Shown piece after piece: positions 14,667 to 23,044 of a stretch of DNA of 64,000 nucleotides. A program made the translations under genes and the position numbers. Below the pieces are notes generated by a model. It saw only the letters and a list, made by a program, of their open reading frames with translations, was not told where the DNA came from and searched no databases. Position 1 is the stretch's first letter. Every line of letters starts with the position of its first letter. This stretch comes from an uncultured Treponema sp. (lineage in GTDB: Bacteria; Spirochaetota; Spirochaetia; Treponematales; Treponemataceae), in contig ONPD01000010.1 in the NCBI GenBank assembly GCA_900319625.1, positions 1 to 64,000 on the forward strand. The letters are read 5' to 3'.

Positions 14667-16157
14667 ATGTCTAACGAAGAATTGGCTCAGAACGCTATCA
14701 AAGAATATAACAAATTAAAAGAATTGCTTGCCGCTAACGGTAAGCTTACTGCAAAGGACCGTAATGCAATTCCTCAGATGGAAATGCCTTCCCGTGATCC
14801 TAAAAAACGTGCCCGCGAAATGGGTGAAGTTGCCCTTGGTTACACAAAGGAAATGGCAGTTGTAGAAGCAAACCGCTGTCTTCAGTGTGCAAAACCTTTC
14901 TGTATGGAAGGCTGTCCTGTAAACATCAATATTCCGGGCTTTATCAAGGAAATTGCAAACGAAAACTTCAAGGGTGCTGTTGATATCATCAAACAGACAT
15001 CTCTTCTTCCTGCAATCTGCGGACGTGTTTGTCCTCAGGAAAAACAGTGTCAGGGAAAATGTACTGTAGGTAAAGTTTTCAAGAGTGCAGAAAAGGCTGT
15101 TTCTATCGGTCGTCTTGAACGCTTTGTTGCTGACTGGGAACGCGAAAATGGTAAGGTTGCTCTTCCGGAATGTGCTCCTGCTACAGGAAAGAAGGTTGCA
15201 ATCATTGGTGCAGGTCCTGCAGGTCTTACTGTTGCCGCTGACTGTGCCCGCGCTGGTCACGAAGTTACAGTATTCGAAGCTTTCCACAAGGCCGGCGGTG
15301 TAATGATGTACGGTATTCCTGAATTCCGTCTTCCAAAAGCAATTGTTCAGGCAGAAATTGATAACCTTAAGAAAATCGGCGTAAAGTTCGAATTGAACTT
15401 TCTTGTTGGTCGTACAAATACTCTGGAACAGATTCTTACAGAAAAAGGCTTTGATGCCGCTTTCGTAGGAACAGGTGCAGGTCTTCCAAAATTCTTAAAC
15501 ATCCCTGGTGAAAACCTGATTGGTGTATTCTCTGCTAACGAATATCTTACCCGCGCTAACCTTATGAAGGGTTATGACAAAGAGCACGCCGCAACACCGG
15601 TTTACGAAGCTAAACACGTTGTAGTTTGTGGTGCCGGAAACGTTGCAATGGATGCTGCCCGTATGGCTCTCCGCCTTGGTGCAGAAACAGTTGATGTTGT
15701 TTACCGCCGTACCCGCAACGAAATGCCAGCCCGTCTGGAAGAAATTGCTCACGCAGAAGAAGAAGGAATCAACTTCCGTTTCCTGGAAAATCCTGTAGAA
15801 GTTCTTGGAAACGAAGAAGGAAAGGTTCGTGGTGTACGCTGCCTTTCTTATGAACTTGGTGAACCAGATGAATCTGGCCGCCGTTCACCTGTTGCAATTA
15901 AAGGCAGTGAGCACGACGTTGAATGTGATGCTATGATTGTTGCTCTTGGTAACGGTTCAAACCCATTGCTTGTTAAGACAACACCGGGCTTGAATGCAGA
16001 CAAAAAAGGCCACATCACAGTTGATGAAAAGCAGGCTACTTCCCACACAAAAGTTTGGGCCGGTGGAGACATCGTACTCGGTGCCGCAACCGTAATCCTT
16101 GCTATGGGTGAAGGCCGTCAGGCTGCCGCCGCTATCAACGAATATTTAGCAAAATAA
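14667..16157 (+). CDS. nfnB: NfnB/GltA-type NADPH oxidoreductase large subunit
   Basis: A protein of 496 residues has N-terminal iron-sulfur motifs (CLQCAKPFCMEGCPVNI and ICGRVCPQEKQCQGKC) for two [4Fe-4S] clusters. An FAD Rossmann motif (VAIIGAGPAGLTVAADC), a second NADP site (VVVCGAGNVAMDAAR) and a final VWAGGDIVLGAATVILAMGEG follow. Without a GltB-type large subunit nearby, and with the NfnA-type gene directly upstream, the NfnAB role is more likely than glutamate synthase. The start is the ATG after TTGGAGAAAAACG. Confidence 0.85.
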   Translation: MSNEELAQNAIKEYNKLKELLAANGKLTAKDRNAIPQMEMPSRDPKKRAREMGEVALGYTKEMAVVEANRCLQCAKPFCMEGCPVNINIPGFIKEIANENFKGAVDIIKQTSLLPAICGRVCPQEKQCQGKCTVGKVFKSAEKAVSIGRLERFVADWERENGKVALPECAPATGKKVAIIGAGPAGLTVAADCARAGHEVTVFEAFHKAGGVMMYGIPEFRLPKAIVQAEIDNLKKIGVKFELNFLVGRTNTLEQILTEKGFDAAFVGTGAGLPKFLNIPGENLIGVFSANEYLTRANLMKGYDKEHAATPVYEAKHVVVCGAGNVAMDAARMALRLGAETVDVVYRRTRNEMPARLEEIAHAEEEGINFRFLENPVEVLGNEEGKVRGVRCLSYELGEPDESGRRSPVAIKGSEHDVECDAMIVALGNGSNPLLVKTTPGLNADKKGHITVDEKQATSHTKVWAGGDIVLGAATVILAMGEGRQAAAAINEYLAK

Positions 16158-16164
16158 ATAATCG

Positions 16165-16204
16165 ATTATCGGAATATAAACTTTCGGGTTTATATTCCGA
16201 TAAT
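16165..16204. terminator. Perfect 17-bp palindrome after nfnB
   Basis: ATTATCGGAATATAAAC pairs perfectly with GTTTATATTCCGATAAT around a TTTCGG loop. No clear T-run follows and ATG of the next gene is 10 bp away. It may act as a terminator/attenuator or an operator in the leader of the GerMN gene. Confidence 0.6.
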
Positions 16205-16213
16205 TAAGTTATT

Positions 16214-17143
16214 ATGCTACATAAGAACGACAAATCAAATACAAAATCAAAAAACAATAAAAAAAGACAGACTAATATGCTGGGTGCAGCCTGCGTTGTA
16301 CTCGGACTCTTAATAATTCTTATTGCCTTCCTTGTAAAAAAAGACCAGATTTCAAGCAATCTTAAAGAAACCGCTTTTTTTGACCGTGTATTCGGCACAA
16401 CTCCTACATTTATTAGCGAGCAGGAAGGAAAATCAAAACCAGCTGTCACTAGTGACGGTGATTCTGTAATTCTTAATTTGAAAGGAAATAGTCCTGATTC
16501 TTCTGAAGGAGACGGCTCTGCGGAAGCAGAAACTTCATCTGACGGAAAAATTACGATAAATCAGCTTAAGGGCGAAGAAAAAGAGCCTGAAGACCTTGAA
16601 GATTTTTATAACAGGCCTGCTGTTGAAGAAGAAAAGCCTGCTCCAACTCCTGCTGTTGAAAAAACTGAAGAAGCAAAGCCAAAAGTTGAGCAGCCTAAGC
16701 CGGCTCCAAAGCCTCCTGTAAAAACAGAACTTCAGCTTTGCTTTACTGTAATTGATGCAGACGGAACTGTTGTCCGCAAAATGATTAAGCGTTCCGTTAC
16801 AAAAAATGATTCACCGCTTACAACAGCAATCAATCTGCTTCTTGCTGGTCCTGATTATTCTATTGCCGCTGAGCGTAACCTTACAAGCTTTATTCCAAAG
16901 GGAACAAAGCTTCTGGGAGCCCGTGTTAGTAACGGCGTTGCCTACCTTAATTTCAGCGATAATTTTGAATTCAATCAGGAGGGGACTGTAGGTCAGATAA
17001 ATCAGCTTATGCAGGTTGTCTACACAGCTACTAACTTTTCAACAGTAAGCAGCGTGCAGTTCCTGATTAATGGGCAGAAGAAGCAGTTCCTTGGAGAGGA
17101 AGGCATCCGAATCGACCAGCCTCTCAGTAAGGGAAGCTTTTAA
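16214..17143 (+). CDS. GerMN-domain membrane-anchored protein
   Basis: A protein of 309 residues has a lysine/asparagine-rich start and one membrane helix (about 24-42, LGAACVVLGLLIILIAFLV). An acidic and proline/lysine-rich linker (AKPKVEQPKPAPKPPVK) follows, then a C-terminal GerMN domain (ATAINLLLAGPDYSI to VQFLINGQKKQFLG, about 180-300). GerMN domains occur in spore germination proteins and in envelope lipoproteins of non-sporulating bacteria, where the ligand is unknown. It sits in the periplasm. It is convergent with the next gene. Confidence 0.75.
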   Translation: MLHKNDKSNTKSKNNKKRQTNMLGAACVVLGLLIILIAFLVKKDQISSNLKETAFFDRVFGTTPTFISEQEGKSKPAVTSDGDSVILNLKGNSPDSSEGDGSAEAETSSDGKITINQLKGEEKEPEDLEDFYNRPAVEEEKPAPTPAVEKTEEAKPKVEQPKPAPKPPVKTELQLCFTVIDADGTVVRKMIKRSVTKNDSPLTTAINLLLAGPDYSIAAERNLTSFIPKGTKLLGARVSNGVAYLNFSDNFEFNQEGTVGQINQLMQVVYTATNFSTVSSVQFLINGQKKQFLGEEGIRIDQPLSKGSF

Positions 17144-17152
17144 GTATCCTTT

Positions 17153-18226
17153 TTATTGCTTGCAGCAATAGCTCTTAATTATTTTTTCAAAGTAGCTTCG
17201 GTTTTTGTTGTAGGCATTTTCATAAGTTGCAATTGAAAAATAATCCATTGCATTTGAATCTGTCGCTTTTGAAAGAAGCTTTTGATTTACAATTTTTCTG
17301 CCTGTTTTTGTATTAAGGTTTTCAGAAAAAATCTTAATAGTGTCTTCTTTTATAAAATATTCGCTGGAAGAAAAATCTGTGTAGTTGTTCTGTGAGCTCA
17401 AAAGGAGCTTACGGATTAAAAAGCAGGAATTTTTCTGATAATCATCATAAAAGGCCGGGATTGCAGAAATTGAAATAAGGGAATCTTCTTCCAGTGTCCA
17501 GCAGTTTTCCAGCTGCTGAGTCCAGTTTTTATCAAGCATTACAGACTGTTTTTCATAATTTACAGGGAGGGCCTTTGCCTTTTTGTAAGCCTGTGCCGCT
17601 TTTTCATCACCAGCAGAAGGGTTGATTCCTTTGAAATCTGTAAAGGTTGTATCCGAAGTTGATTTTATCTGTCCGATAGCAACGCAGTCAAAGATTTTTC
17701 CGTCCTTTTCAGAACTTATCGAGCGGATATTGAAAAGAGGAACAATGCAGTCGTAAAGTATTTTTACGTCCCCTCCGAACTGAGGAAAATCCGTATAAAG
17801 ACTCTGGTCTGCCTGGTTATCAGGAGAAATTGCAGGGCACTTTCCCCGGCGCGAAGAAAACTCGTAAAGCAGGTCGTGAAGATAGTTTACAAGCTGAGCA
17901 TCGCCGCTTTCTGGGTCCGGACTGATATTTGTAAGGATTTTTTCTCCGGTCATTTCCCAGTGATTTGCATTTTTATCTACTGTGAACAGTAGAGCGATTT
18001 CTTTTTCAGCCAGATAAAGGCTTTCTGATTTTGGCGCATAATAACGGATACCGAAGGTTTCATCATCATAATAAATGATTCCGATATAACTTTCGCGCTC
18101 AAAAGTTTTGTCCTGGTAGTAAACGTATTCGCCGGAAGTATCTGGCAGGTAAGAGCTGAAAACAGGCATTGCAAAGGCGGTAGCATAAAGAAAGATTGAT
18201 AAAATGAACAATATTGTTTTTTTCAT
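17153..18226 (-). CDS. Exported protein of unknown function
   Basis: A protein of 357 residues has a signal peptide (TILFILSIFLYATAFAMPVF). The mature part begins SSYLPDTSGEYVYYQDKTFE and has alternating strand and acidic segments, with no known domain. The start at 18226 was chosen for its AAAGGA Shine-Dalgarno and signal peptide. Upstream longer frames run through a palindromic repeat. It is read in the same direction as proS but is separated from it by the structured element at 18243-18398. Confidence 0.6.
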   Translation of the reverse strand: MKKTILFILSIFLYATAFAMPVFSSYLPDTSGEYVYYQDKTFERESYIGIIYYDDETFGIRYYAPKSESLYLAEKEIALLFTVDKNANHWEMTGEKILTNISPDPESGDAQLVNYLHDLLYEFSSRRGKCPAISPDNQADQSLYTDFPQFGGDVKILYDCIVPLFNIRSISSEKDGKIFDCVAIGQIKSTSDTTFTDFKGINPSAGDEKAAQAYKKAKALPVNYEKQSVMLDKNWTQQLENCWTLEEDSLISISAIPAFYDDYQKNSCFLIRKLLLSSQNNYTDFSSSEYFIKEDTIKIFSENLNTKTGRKIVNQKLLSKATDSNAMDYFSIATYENAYNKNRSYFEKIIKSYCCKQ

Positions 18227-18242
18227 ATAGGATTCCTTTAAA

Positions 18243-18398
18243 GTAAAACTGGCGCGAAGGAGCGAAGCGTGGGGCAGAAACACTCTGATTGTTGCGACCG
18301 CGTGAGCGGTCAATTCTATAGTTACTTTGCAACAATCAGCGTGTAGCGCGATATCGCGCGGTTCTGAACCATGCTTCGCGACTGGAAGCCAGTTTTAC
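18243..18398. repeat. Large branched palindromic element
   Basis: Outer arms GTAAAACTGGC/GCCAGTTTTAC (18243-18253/18388-18398) enclose nested stems: CGAAGCGTGG/CCATGCTTCG, GATTGTTGC/GCAACAATC, hairpin GACCGC-GTGA-GCGGTC and GCGCGAT/ATCGCGC. The core GGGGCAGAAACACTCT resembles GGGGCAAAAACATTTT in the element at 56641-56748. It could be a processed RNA structure between proS and the gene downstream. Confidence 0.7.
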
Positions 18399-18419
18399 AT
18401 AAACGTGTATTTTGAAAAA

Positions 18420-20234
18420 TTAGAAATTATTTAATTTGTTCAGCTCTTCCTTTACGTAAGAGGCAACCTTTTCTGCGGCCTTTTCTGCCGGCACAAGTTC
18501 AGCTGCTTCAGCAGTACGGATTTTTACTTCTACGTTTGGAAGATTTTTGTCACCAACTACGATGCGAACCGGATAACCGATAAGCTCAGAATCTGTGAAC
18601 TTAACGCCTGGGCGCTCGTTGCGGTCATCAAGGATAACTTCGATGCCGGCGGCTGTAAGGTCAGTGTAAAGCTTGTCTGCAACTTCCTGCATCTGTCCCT
18701 TGTACTGAACAGGGATAACTGCAACCTGGTAAGGAGCAACGCTCATTGGCCACTGGATTCCCTTGTCGTCGTGGTGACCTTCGATGATGCTGGCCAGAGT
18801 ACGGTCAACACCAATTCCGTAGCAGCCCATCAATGGAGTAACAGGTTTTCCGTTTTCTCCAAGGTAAGTTACGTTCATTGATTTTGTATATTTTGTACCA
18901 AGCTTGAAGATATGTCCAAGCTCGTTACCTTTCTTCATGTAGAACTTTCCACCGCATTCAGGGCAGGCGTCGCCTTCTTTACAGGTGCGAACATCAACTG
19001 TCATAAAGGCTGTGAAATCGCGGCCCGGTTCAACGTGCTTAATGTGGAAGCCTTCTTTTCCGGCACCCGCAATACAGTCGTGCATATCTACAGTAGATTT
19101 ATCTGCAATTACAGGAATCTTAATTCCGACAGGACCAACAAAGCCGTGTGGAGCACCTGAATATTTAAGAACGTCTTCATCGCTTGCAAGTTCTGCACCG
19201 CTTGCCTTCAATTCAGCGGCAAGTTTTGTTTCGTTTACATCAAGGTCACCGCGGATAAGTACGCAGAAGAAAGTTTCTGGGATGTAAGTCTGACCGCCTT
19301 CTGTAACTGTTTCTGCATTCTTGTAGAATTCAGTTTTAGACAGGTCAACGGCGCAGTTATATACCTTGTAAACAAGAGCCTTGAGGAAGGTTGTTGGTTT
19401 TTCACCGAAGAATTTTTCCATATCTTCAATACTGAATACATTTGGAGTTGCAACTTCTTCGATTGCCTTGTCAGTTTTTACCTGAGGCTTTCCTTGACTG
19501 TTGAGAGGAACTTCAGTTTTACATGCTGCCTTTTCTACGTTTGCGGCATAGTCGCAGTTTGGACACAAAAGAAGTGTATCGTCACCAACCTCTGATTCAA
19601 CCATAAACTCTTCTGAACCAGAACCACCCATAGAACCTGTATCAGCCTTTACGCTGATTGTAGAAAGTCCCATACGTTTGAAAATGCGGCGGTATGCTTC
19701 TGCAACATTGTCGTAAGAAGCATCCAGGTCAGCCTGGTCCTTATCAAAAGAATATGCATCCATCATTGTGAACTCGCGGCCGCGCATTACACCGTAGCGG
19801 GGACGGATTTCATCACGATATTTTGTGTTAATCTGATAGAGTGTGAATGGAAGCTGTTTGTAAGAAGAAAGTCCGTCGCGAACGAGGGCAGTGAAGGCTT
19901 CCTCGGCGGTAGGAGATACTACCATATCCTGGCCCTGGCGGTTCTGAGCTGTGAGCATTTCTCCAGACATTTTGTCCCAGCGGCCGGATTCACGCCACAA
20001 ATCACCCGGCTGAATTACAGTCGGTTTTATTTCCAAAAGACCAGCCTTGTCCAGTTCTTCGCGGATAATTTTCTGCACTTTCATAAGGGTACGGTAGCCG
20101 AGCGGCATATATGCATAAAGACCGTTTCCAAGTTTGCGGATTAAACCTGAGCGCATCATAAGCTGATGGCTTGCAATAACTGCGTCATTAGGAGCTTCGC
20201 GCAGTGTTGAGATAATAGTTTTACTTGCTTTCAT
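18420..20234 (-). CDS. proS: Prolyl-tRNA synthetase (bacterial type)
   Basis: ProS charges tRNA-Pro with proline. At 604 residues it is the long bacterial form with a YbaK-like editing insert (about 230-400). Class II motifs are visible: DMVVSPTAEEAFTALVRDG, motif 2 YRDEIRPRYGVMRGREFTMM, and motif 3 CYGIGVDRTLASIIEG. A C-terminal anticodon-binding domain (VAVIPVQYKGQ to YPVRIVVGDKNL) follows. It uses ATG at 20234 with a TATAAT/TATAAA-rich upstream sequence and no clear Shine-Dalgarno. Confidence 0.96.
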   Translation of the reverse strand: MKASKTIISTLREAPNDAVIASHQLMMRSGLIRKLGNGLYAYMPLGYRTLMKVQKIIREELDKAGLLEIKPTVIQPGDLWRESGRWDKMSGEMLTAQNRQGQDMVVSPTAEEAFTALVRDGLSSYKQLPFTLYQINTKYRDEIRPRYGVMRGREFTMMDAYSFDKDQADLDASYDNVAEAYRRIFKRMGLSTISVKADTGSMGGSGSEEFMVESEVGDDTLLLCPNCDYAANVEKAACKTEVPLNSQGKPQVKTDKAIEEVATPNVFSIEDMEKFFGEKPTTFLKALVYKVYNCAVDLSKTEFYKNAETVTEGGQTYIPETFFCVLIRGDLDVNETKLAAELKASGAELASDEDVLKYSGAPHGFVGPVGIKIPVIADKSTVDMHDCIAGAGKEGFHIKHVEPGRDFTAFMTVDVRTCKEGDACPECGGKFYMKKGNELGHIFKLGTKYTKSMNVTYLGENGKPVTPLMGCYGIGVDRTLASIIEGHHDDKGIQWPMSVAPYQVAVIPVQYKGQMQEVADKLYTDLTAAGIEVILDDRNERPGVKFTDSELIGYPVRIVVGDKNLPNVEVKIRTAEAAELVPAEKAAEKVASYVKEELNKLNNF

Positions 20235-20304
20235 AGATTATATTTTATAGAAAAGAAGCCTTTATTACAATCTAGAGGGATTTTTACGCCCCGAAGGGCG
20301 ATTT

Positions 20305-21045
20305 TTATTTTCTAAGTACACAGACTATTTTTTCTGATTCCGGATTAAGAGGATTCATATCATAATCGGAATAGAAATCAATAGAAGAAAAGCCTAAATC
20401 AGTAGCAAACTTCTTGAAGGATTCCATACTGATTGGAGTAATAGGCTCATCCTTTACTTCGTCAATTGTTTTTCCGTTTAATGTAACAACCTGCTGGTTC
20501 AAAAGGTAGGTTACGTTTTCCTTATCCTTTGTAATCCAGGATCTCAATGTTGCGCGTGATGATGATTTTGTAGGAAGCTCTACAATGTCCTTAGAAAAAT
20601 CAAATTTTGTAAAGTTGATTAAGTCGAAAATCAAAAATCCGTTATCAGTCAAAAGTGATTTTGCATCAATCATAAGTTTGGAGATGTAGATTTTATCTCG
20701 CATAAAAACTACGCGATAGTCTCCGCAGTAAACAATATTGAAAAAGTTCTTTCCTAAATAACGGCCGATATCCTGTGGAAAAAGGTTAAAGGATTTGATT
20801 TTTGGTTCAATATTAGTTGTTTTTACCTTGAGAAGATCAATAAATTCTTTGTAAGTGTCTGTTACAGTACAGTCAAAGTTTTTTTCATTAAGCTGCTGGG
20901 CAAGCTCCGCAGTTCCGCAGTCTACACTCAGGAATTTTACCGGTGAATTAAAACCGCTTCCGATTTTATTAAAGAATTCAATCTGTGAGTCAGTAACGGG
21001 AAAAAGTTCCCCATAATGTTCAAGCCATTTCTTAATATAAATCAT
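20305..21045 (-). CDS. Class I SAM-dependent methyltransferase
   Basis: A protein of 246 residues has a SAM-binding motif (VKFLSVDCGTAELAQQLNEK) with the acidic loop DCTVTDTYKEFID and motif IV region NIVYCGDYRVVFM. The glycine motif is shortened (DCGTAELA). The later FLIFDLINFTKFDF is typical of small-molecule methyltransferases. The substrate is unknown. It lies between proS and the PSP1/RicT gene on the same strand. A TATAAT box lies 9 bp before ATG. Confidence 0.75.
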   Translation of the reverse strand: MIYIKKWLEHYGELFPVTDSQIEFFNKIGSGFNSPVKFLSVDCGTAELAQQLNEKNFDCTVTDTYKEFIDLLKVKTTNIEPKIKSFNLFPQDIGRYLGKNFFNIVYCGDYRVVFMRDKIYISKLMIDAKSLLTDNGFLIFDLINFTKFDFSKDIVELPTKSSSRATLRSWITKDKENVTYLLNQQVVTLNGKTIDEVKDEPITPISMESFKKFATDLGFSSIDFYSDYDMNPLNPESEKIVCVLRK

Positions 21046-21113
21046 ATACTATCTATTATAAATCAATTTGTTGTAATTTCAAACAAAACTTGTATTAAGA
21101 AGTGGAATTTTAC

Positions 21114-22034
21114 TTAGTTTATCTTCCAGCGGTTGTTTTCGCGGTAAAAGCGTTTTGCGTTTACTTCCAGAAGGCGGCCGTCTTCACCAAGCATTTTTAC
21201 CATTGATGTAAGAGGATTTACTTCTGTGATTTTGAAGTCTGTTCCGTCGTAGAAGATTCTGATTCCTTCATTAGGGAGCTTGCGTCTTGCCTCGTTGTAC
21301 CAGTCGTATTCGTAGGAAAGACAGCATAAAAGGCGTCCGCACTGACCTGAAATTTTCATAGAGTTGAGGGAAAGATTCTGGTCCTTTGCCATTTTGATTG
21401 AAACCGGGCGAAGCTTATCAGAAACGCCGTGACAGCAGAAGGGGCGTCCGCAGATTCCAAGACCGCCTGTAATGCGGGATTCATCGCGCACTCCAATCTG
21501 GCGGAGTTCTATTCTCATTTTAAATATAGAAACCAGGTCTTTTACAAGCTCACGGAAGTCTACGCGGTTATCTGAGCTGAAAAAGAAGAGGGCTTTTGAT
21601 TCTTCTGAAAGGAAGTGAATCTCAACAAGCTTCATATCAAGCTTATGAAGGGCAACCTTTTCCTTGAAAATCGGGAAAGCATCCTTTTCTTTCTTTTTAA
21701 GTTCTTCACGTTTTTCAAGGTCTTTTTCATTTGCCTTGCGTTCAACCGTTACAATATCAGACTGCTTGATTCCCATAGGCTTTTTCGCAATTCCAAGGAC
21801 GCGGGCCATATCCTTTCCATAGCGGGTAGGGATAATGGCAAAATCGCCTGCTTTAAGATTTATTTTTTCAGGAACCTTGGCGTAAAGAGTTTCGCAGGAA
21901 TAATCCAGTTTAAGATTATAAAGCGGAGTATCTATTGTAAGACTGTCTGATGAATCGGAAATGCCCTCATCATCTTCAAGTTCCGACAGGTTTTCTGTCT
22001 GGTCATCTATATCACTTTCGAAAATATCACTCAT
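21114..22034 (-). CDS. ricT: PSP1-domain protein (RicT/YaaT-like)
   Basis: A protein of 306 residues has an acidic N-terminal tail and then the PSP1 domain with the cysteine motifs GICGRPFCCHG and SGQCGRLLCCLSYEYDWYNE, which bind [4Fe-4S] in Bacillus RicT. RicT works with RicA and RicF to stimulate RNase Y processing and phosphorelay switching. The next gene downstream of its promoter is a YaaR homologue, and in Bacillus yaaR and yaaT are also neighbours. That supports the assignment. The RBS is AAGGAAAAAA. Confidence 0.85.
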   Translation of the reverse strand: MSDIFESDIDDQTENLSELEDDEGISDSSDSLTIDTPLYNLKLDYSCETLYAKVPEKINLKAGDFAIIPTRYGKDMARVLGIAKKPMGIKQSDIVTVERKANEKDLEKREELKKKEKDAFPIFKEKVALHKLDMKLVEIHFLSEESKALFFFSSDNRVDFRELVKDLVSIFKMRIELRQIGVRDESRITGGLGICGRPFCCHGVSDKLRPVSIKMAKDQNLSLNSMKISGQCGRLLCCLSYEYDWYNEARRKLPNEGIRIFYDGTDFKITEVNPLTSMVKMLGEDGRLLEVNAKRFYRENNRWKIN

Positions 22035-22061
22035 TTTTTTTCCTTTTTTCTATTATAAAAG

Positions 22062-22628
22062 TTAGTCGCTTAGTAAATCAATTACCAGTCCTTTGATTTC
22101 ATTGATTTGTGCAAGAATTTTAAGATTACTGGTCTGGTTGGAAAGCATATCACGGGTCAAATCATCAAGTTTTTCGTTGATTACGTTTATCTGAACTTTT
22201 GGGTCTTTCAGGCGGGGTTTTGTGTTGTAGTTTGAGAAAAATCCCACCGGTGAAACAAACTGGGGACGGCGATTTTTTCTGCTGTTAACTTCAAAATTGT
22301 TATCAACAATAAATTTAATGAACTGACCTACAGCTTCCTTAAATTTTTTCAGATTTTCCTGGGTTGAAGATTCTGAAAGGTCGTTTCCGGCAAGGTCGAC
22401 ACGGTCTCGTAAAAATACTACTGCCTCTTCAACAGACATTGTCTGGATTTCAGCCGGTAAACCGTTTGTCTGAAGGTCTTCTTCTGCTTTATCTGTTTTT
22501 AGAAAATCAGTGAATTTTGATTTAGAAGTTTTCTGTGCTTTATCTGCTTTTTGATTTTTCAGCTGGGAAGAAGAGTTCTGAAGGCCTGCGTAGTAAAAGC
22601 TGTTTCCCAAAGAATCGATTTCTGCCAT
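22062..22628 (-). CDS. YaaR family protein (DUF327)
   Basis: A protein of 188 residues has a disordered lysine-rich start (about 1-55). A helical domain follows with the family pattern: AVGQFIKFIVDNNFEVNSRK, then INVINEKLDDLTRDMLSNQ and ILAQINEIKGLVIDLL. YaaR proteins have no settled biochemical role. Their conserved neighbourhood with PSP1/RicT is seen here too. The start codon overlaps the stop of the bactofilin gene (TAATG), so the two are translationally coupled. Confidence 0.82.
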   Translation of the reverse strand: MAEIDSLGNSFYYAGLQNSSSQLKNQKADKAQKTSKSKFTDFLKTDKAEEDLQTNGLPAEIQTMSVEEAVVFLRDRVDLAGNDLSESSTQENLKKFKEAVGQFIKFIVDNNFEVNSRKNRRPQFVSPVGFFSNYNTKPRLKDPKVQINVINEKLDDLTRDMLSNQTSNLKILAQINEIKGLVIDLLSD

Positions 22629-23038
22629 TAGCGGAAAGCCTTCTGTTTGATAGCCTTAGACTGCAGGTATTCTGATGAAATAAGATTGTAATTTTCTTCA
22701 TCGCGGATAGCGACACAGTGGCCGTGGAAAACAGCATCATCTTCAATCTGAACTTTATGAGTAAGAATATCACCGATTACAGCTGATTTTGAAAGGAGCT
22801 TTACGCTCTCGCTGGCAGAAACATCACCAAGAATTATGCCCCCAACAATTATAGCCTTTGCACTGATGTTGCCGCGGATTCTGGCGTTTTCACCGATGAT
22901 TACATTTCCGTCTGTTTCAAGATTTCCGTCAATATCGCCGTCAATTCTCACAAAACCGTTGATTTTGAGATTTCCCTTGATTGCAGAACCGCCGCCGATG
23001 ATTGTATTAATGGAAATGTCATCAATTCTGAATGCCAT
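22628..23038 (-). CDS. Bactofilin
   Basis: A protein of 136 residues shows the bactofilin right-handed beta-helix as short repeated strands (TIIGGGSAIKGNLKINGFVR, DGDIDGNLETDGNVIIGENA, AIIVGGIILGDVSASE). Bactofilins polymerise without nucleotide on the inner membrane and guide local peptidoglycan cutting. The gene directly upstream encodes an M23 peptidase, which is the usual partner in curved and helical bacteria. In a spirochaete this points to a cell-shape role. Confidence 0.93.
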   Translation of the reverse strand: MAFRIDDISINTIIGGGSAIKGNLKINGFVRIDGDIDGNLETDGNVIIGENARIRGNISAKAIIVGGIILGDVSASESVKLLSKSAVIGDILTHKVQIEDDAVFHGHCVAIRDEENYNLISSEYLQSKAIKQKAFR

Positions 23039-23044
23039 AAAATC

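Noticed and set aside
14715..15287. Antisense frames inside nfnB and pheS (also 31267-32157)
   Set aside because: They are mirror frames of strongly coding sequence with no ribosome-binding site or recognisable domain.
16165..16204. H3-family copy after nfnB (contains ATTATCGG)
   Set aside because: It is a plain perfect palindrome without the TAAA/TTTA stem or the AC bulge.
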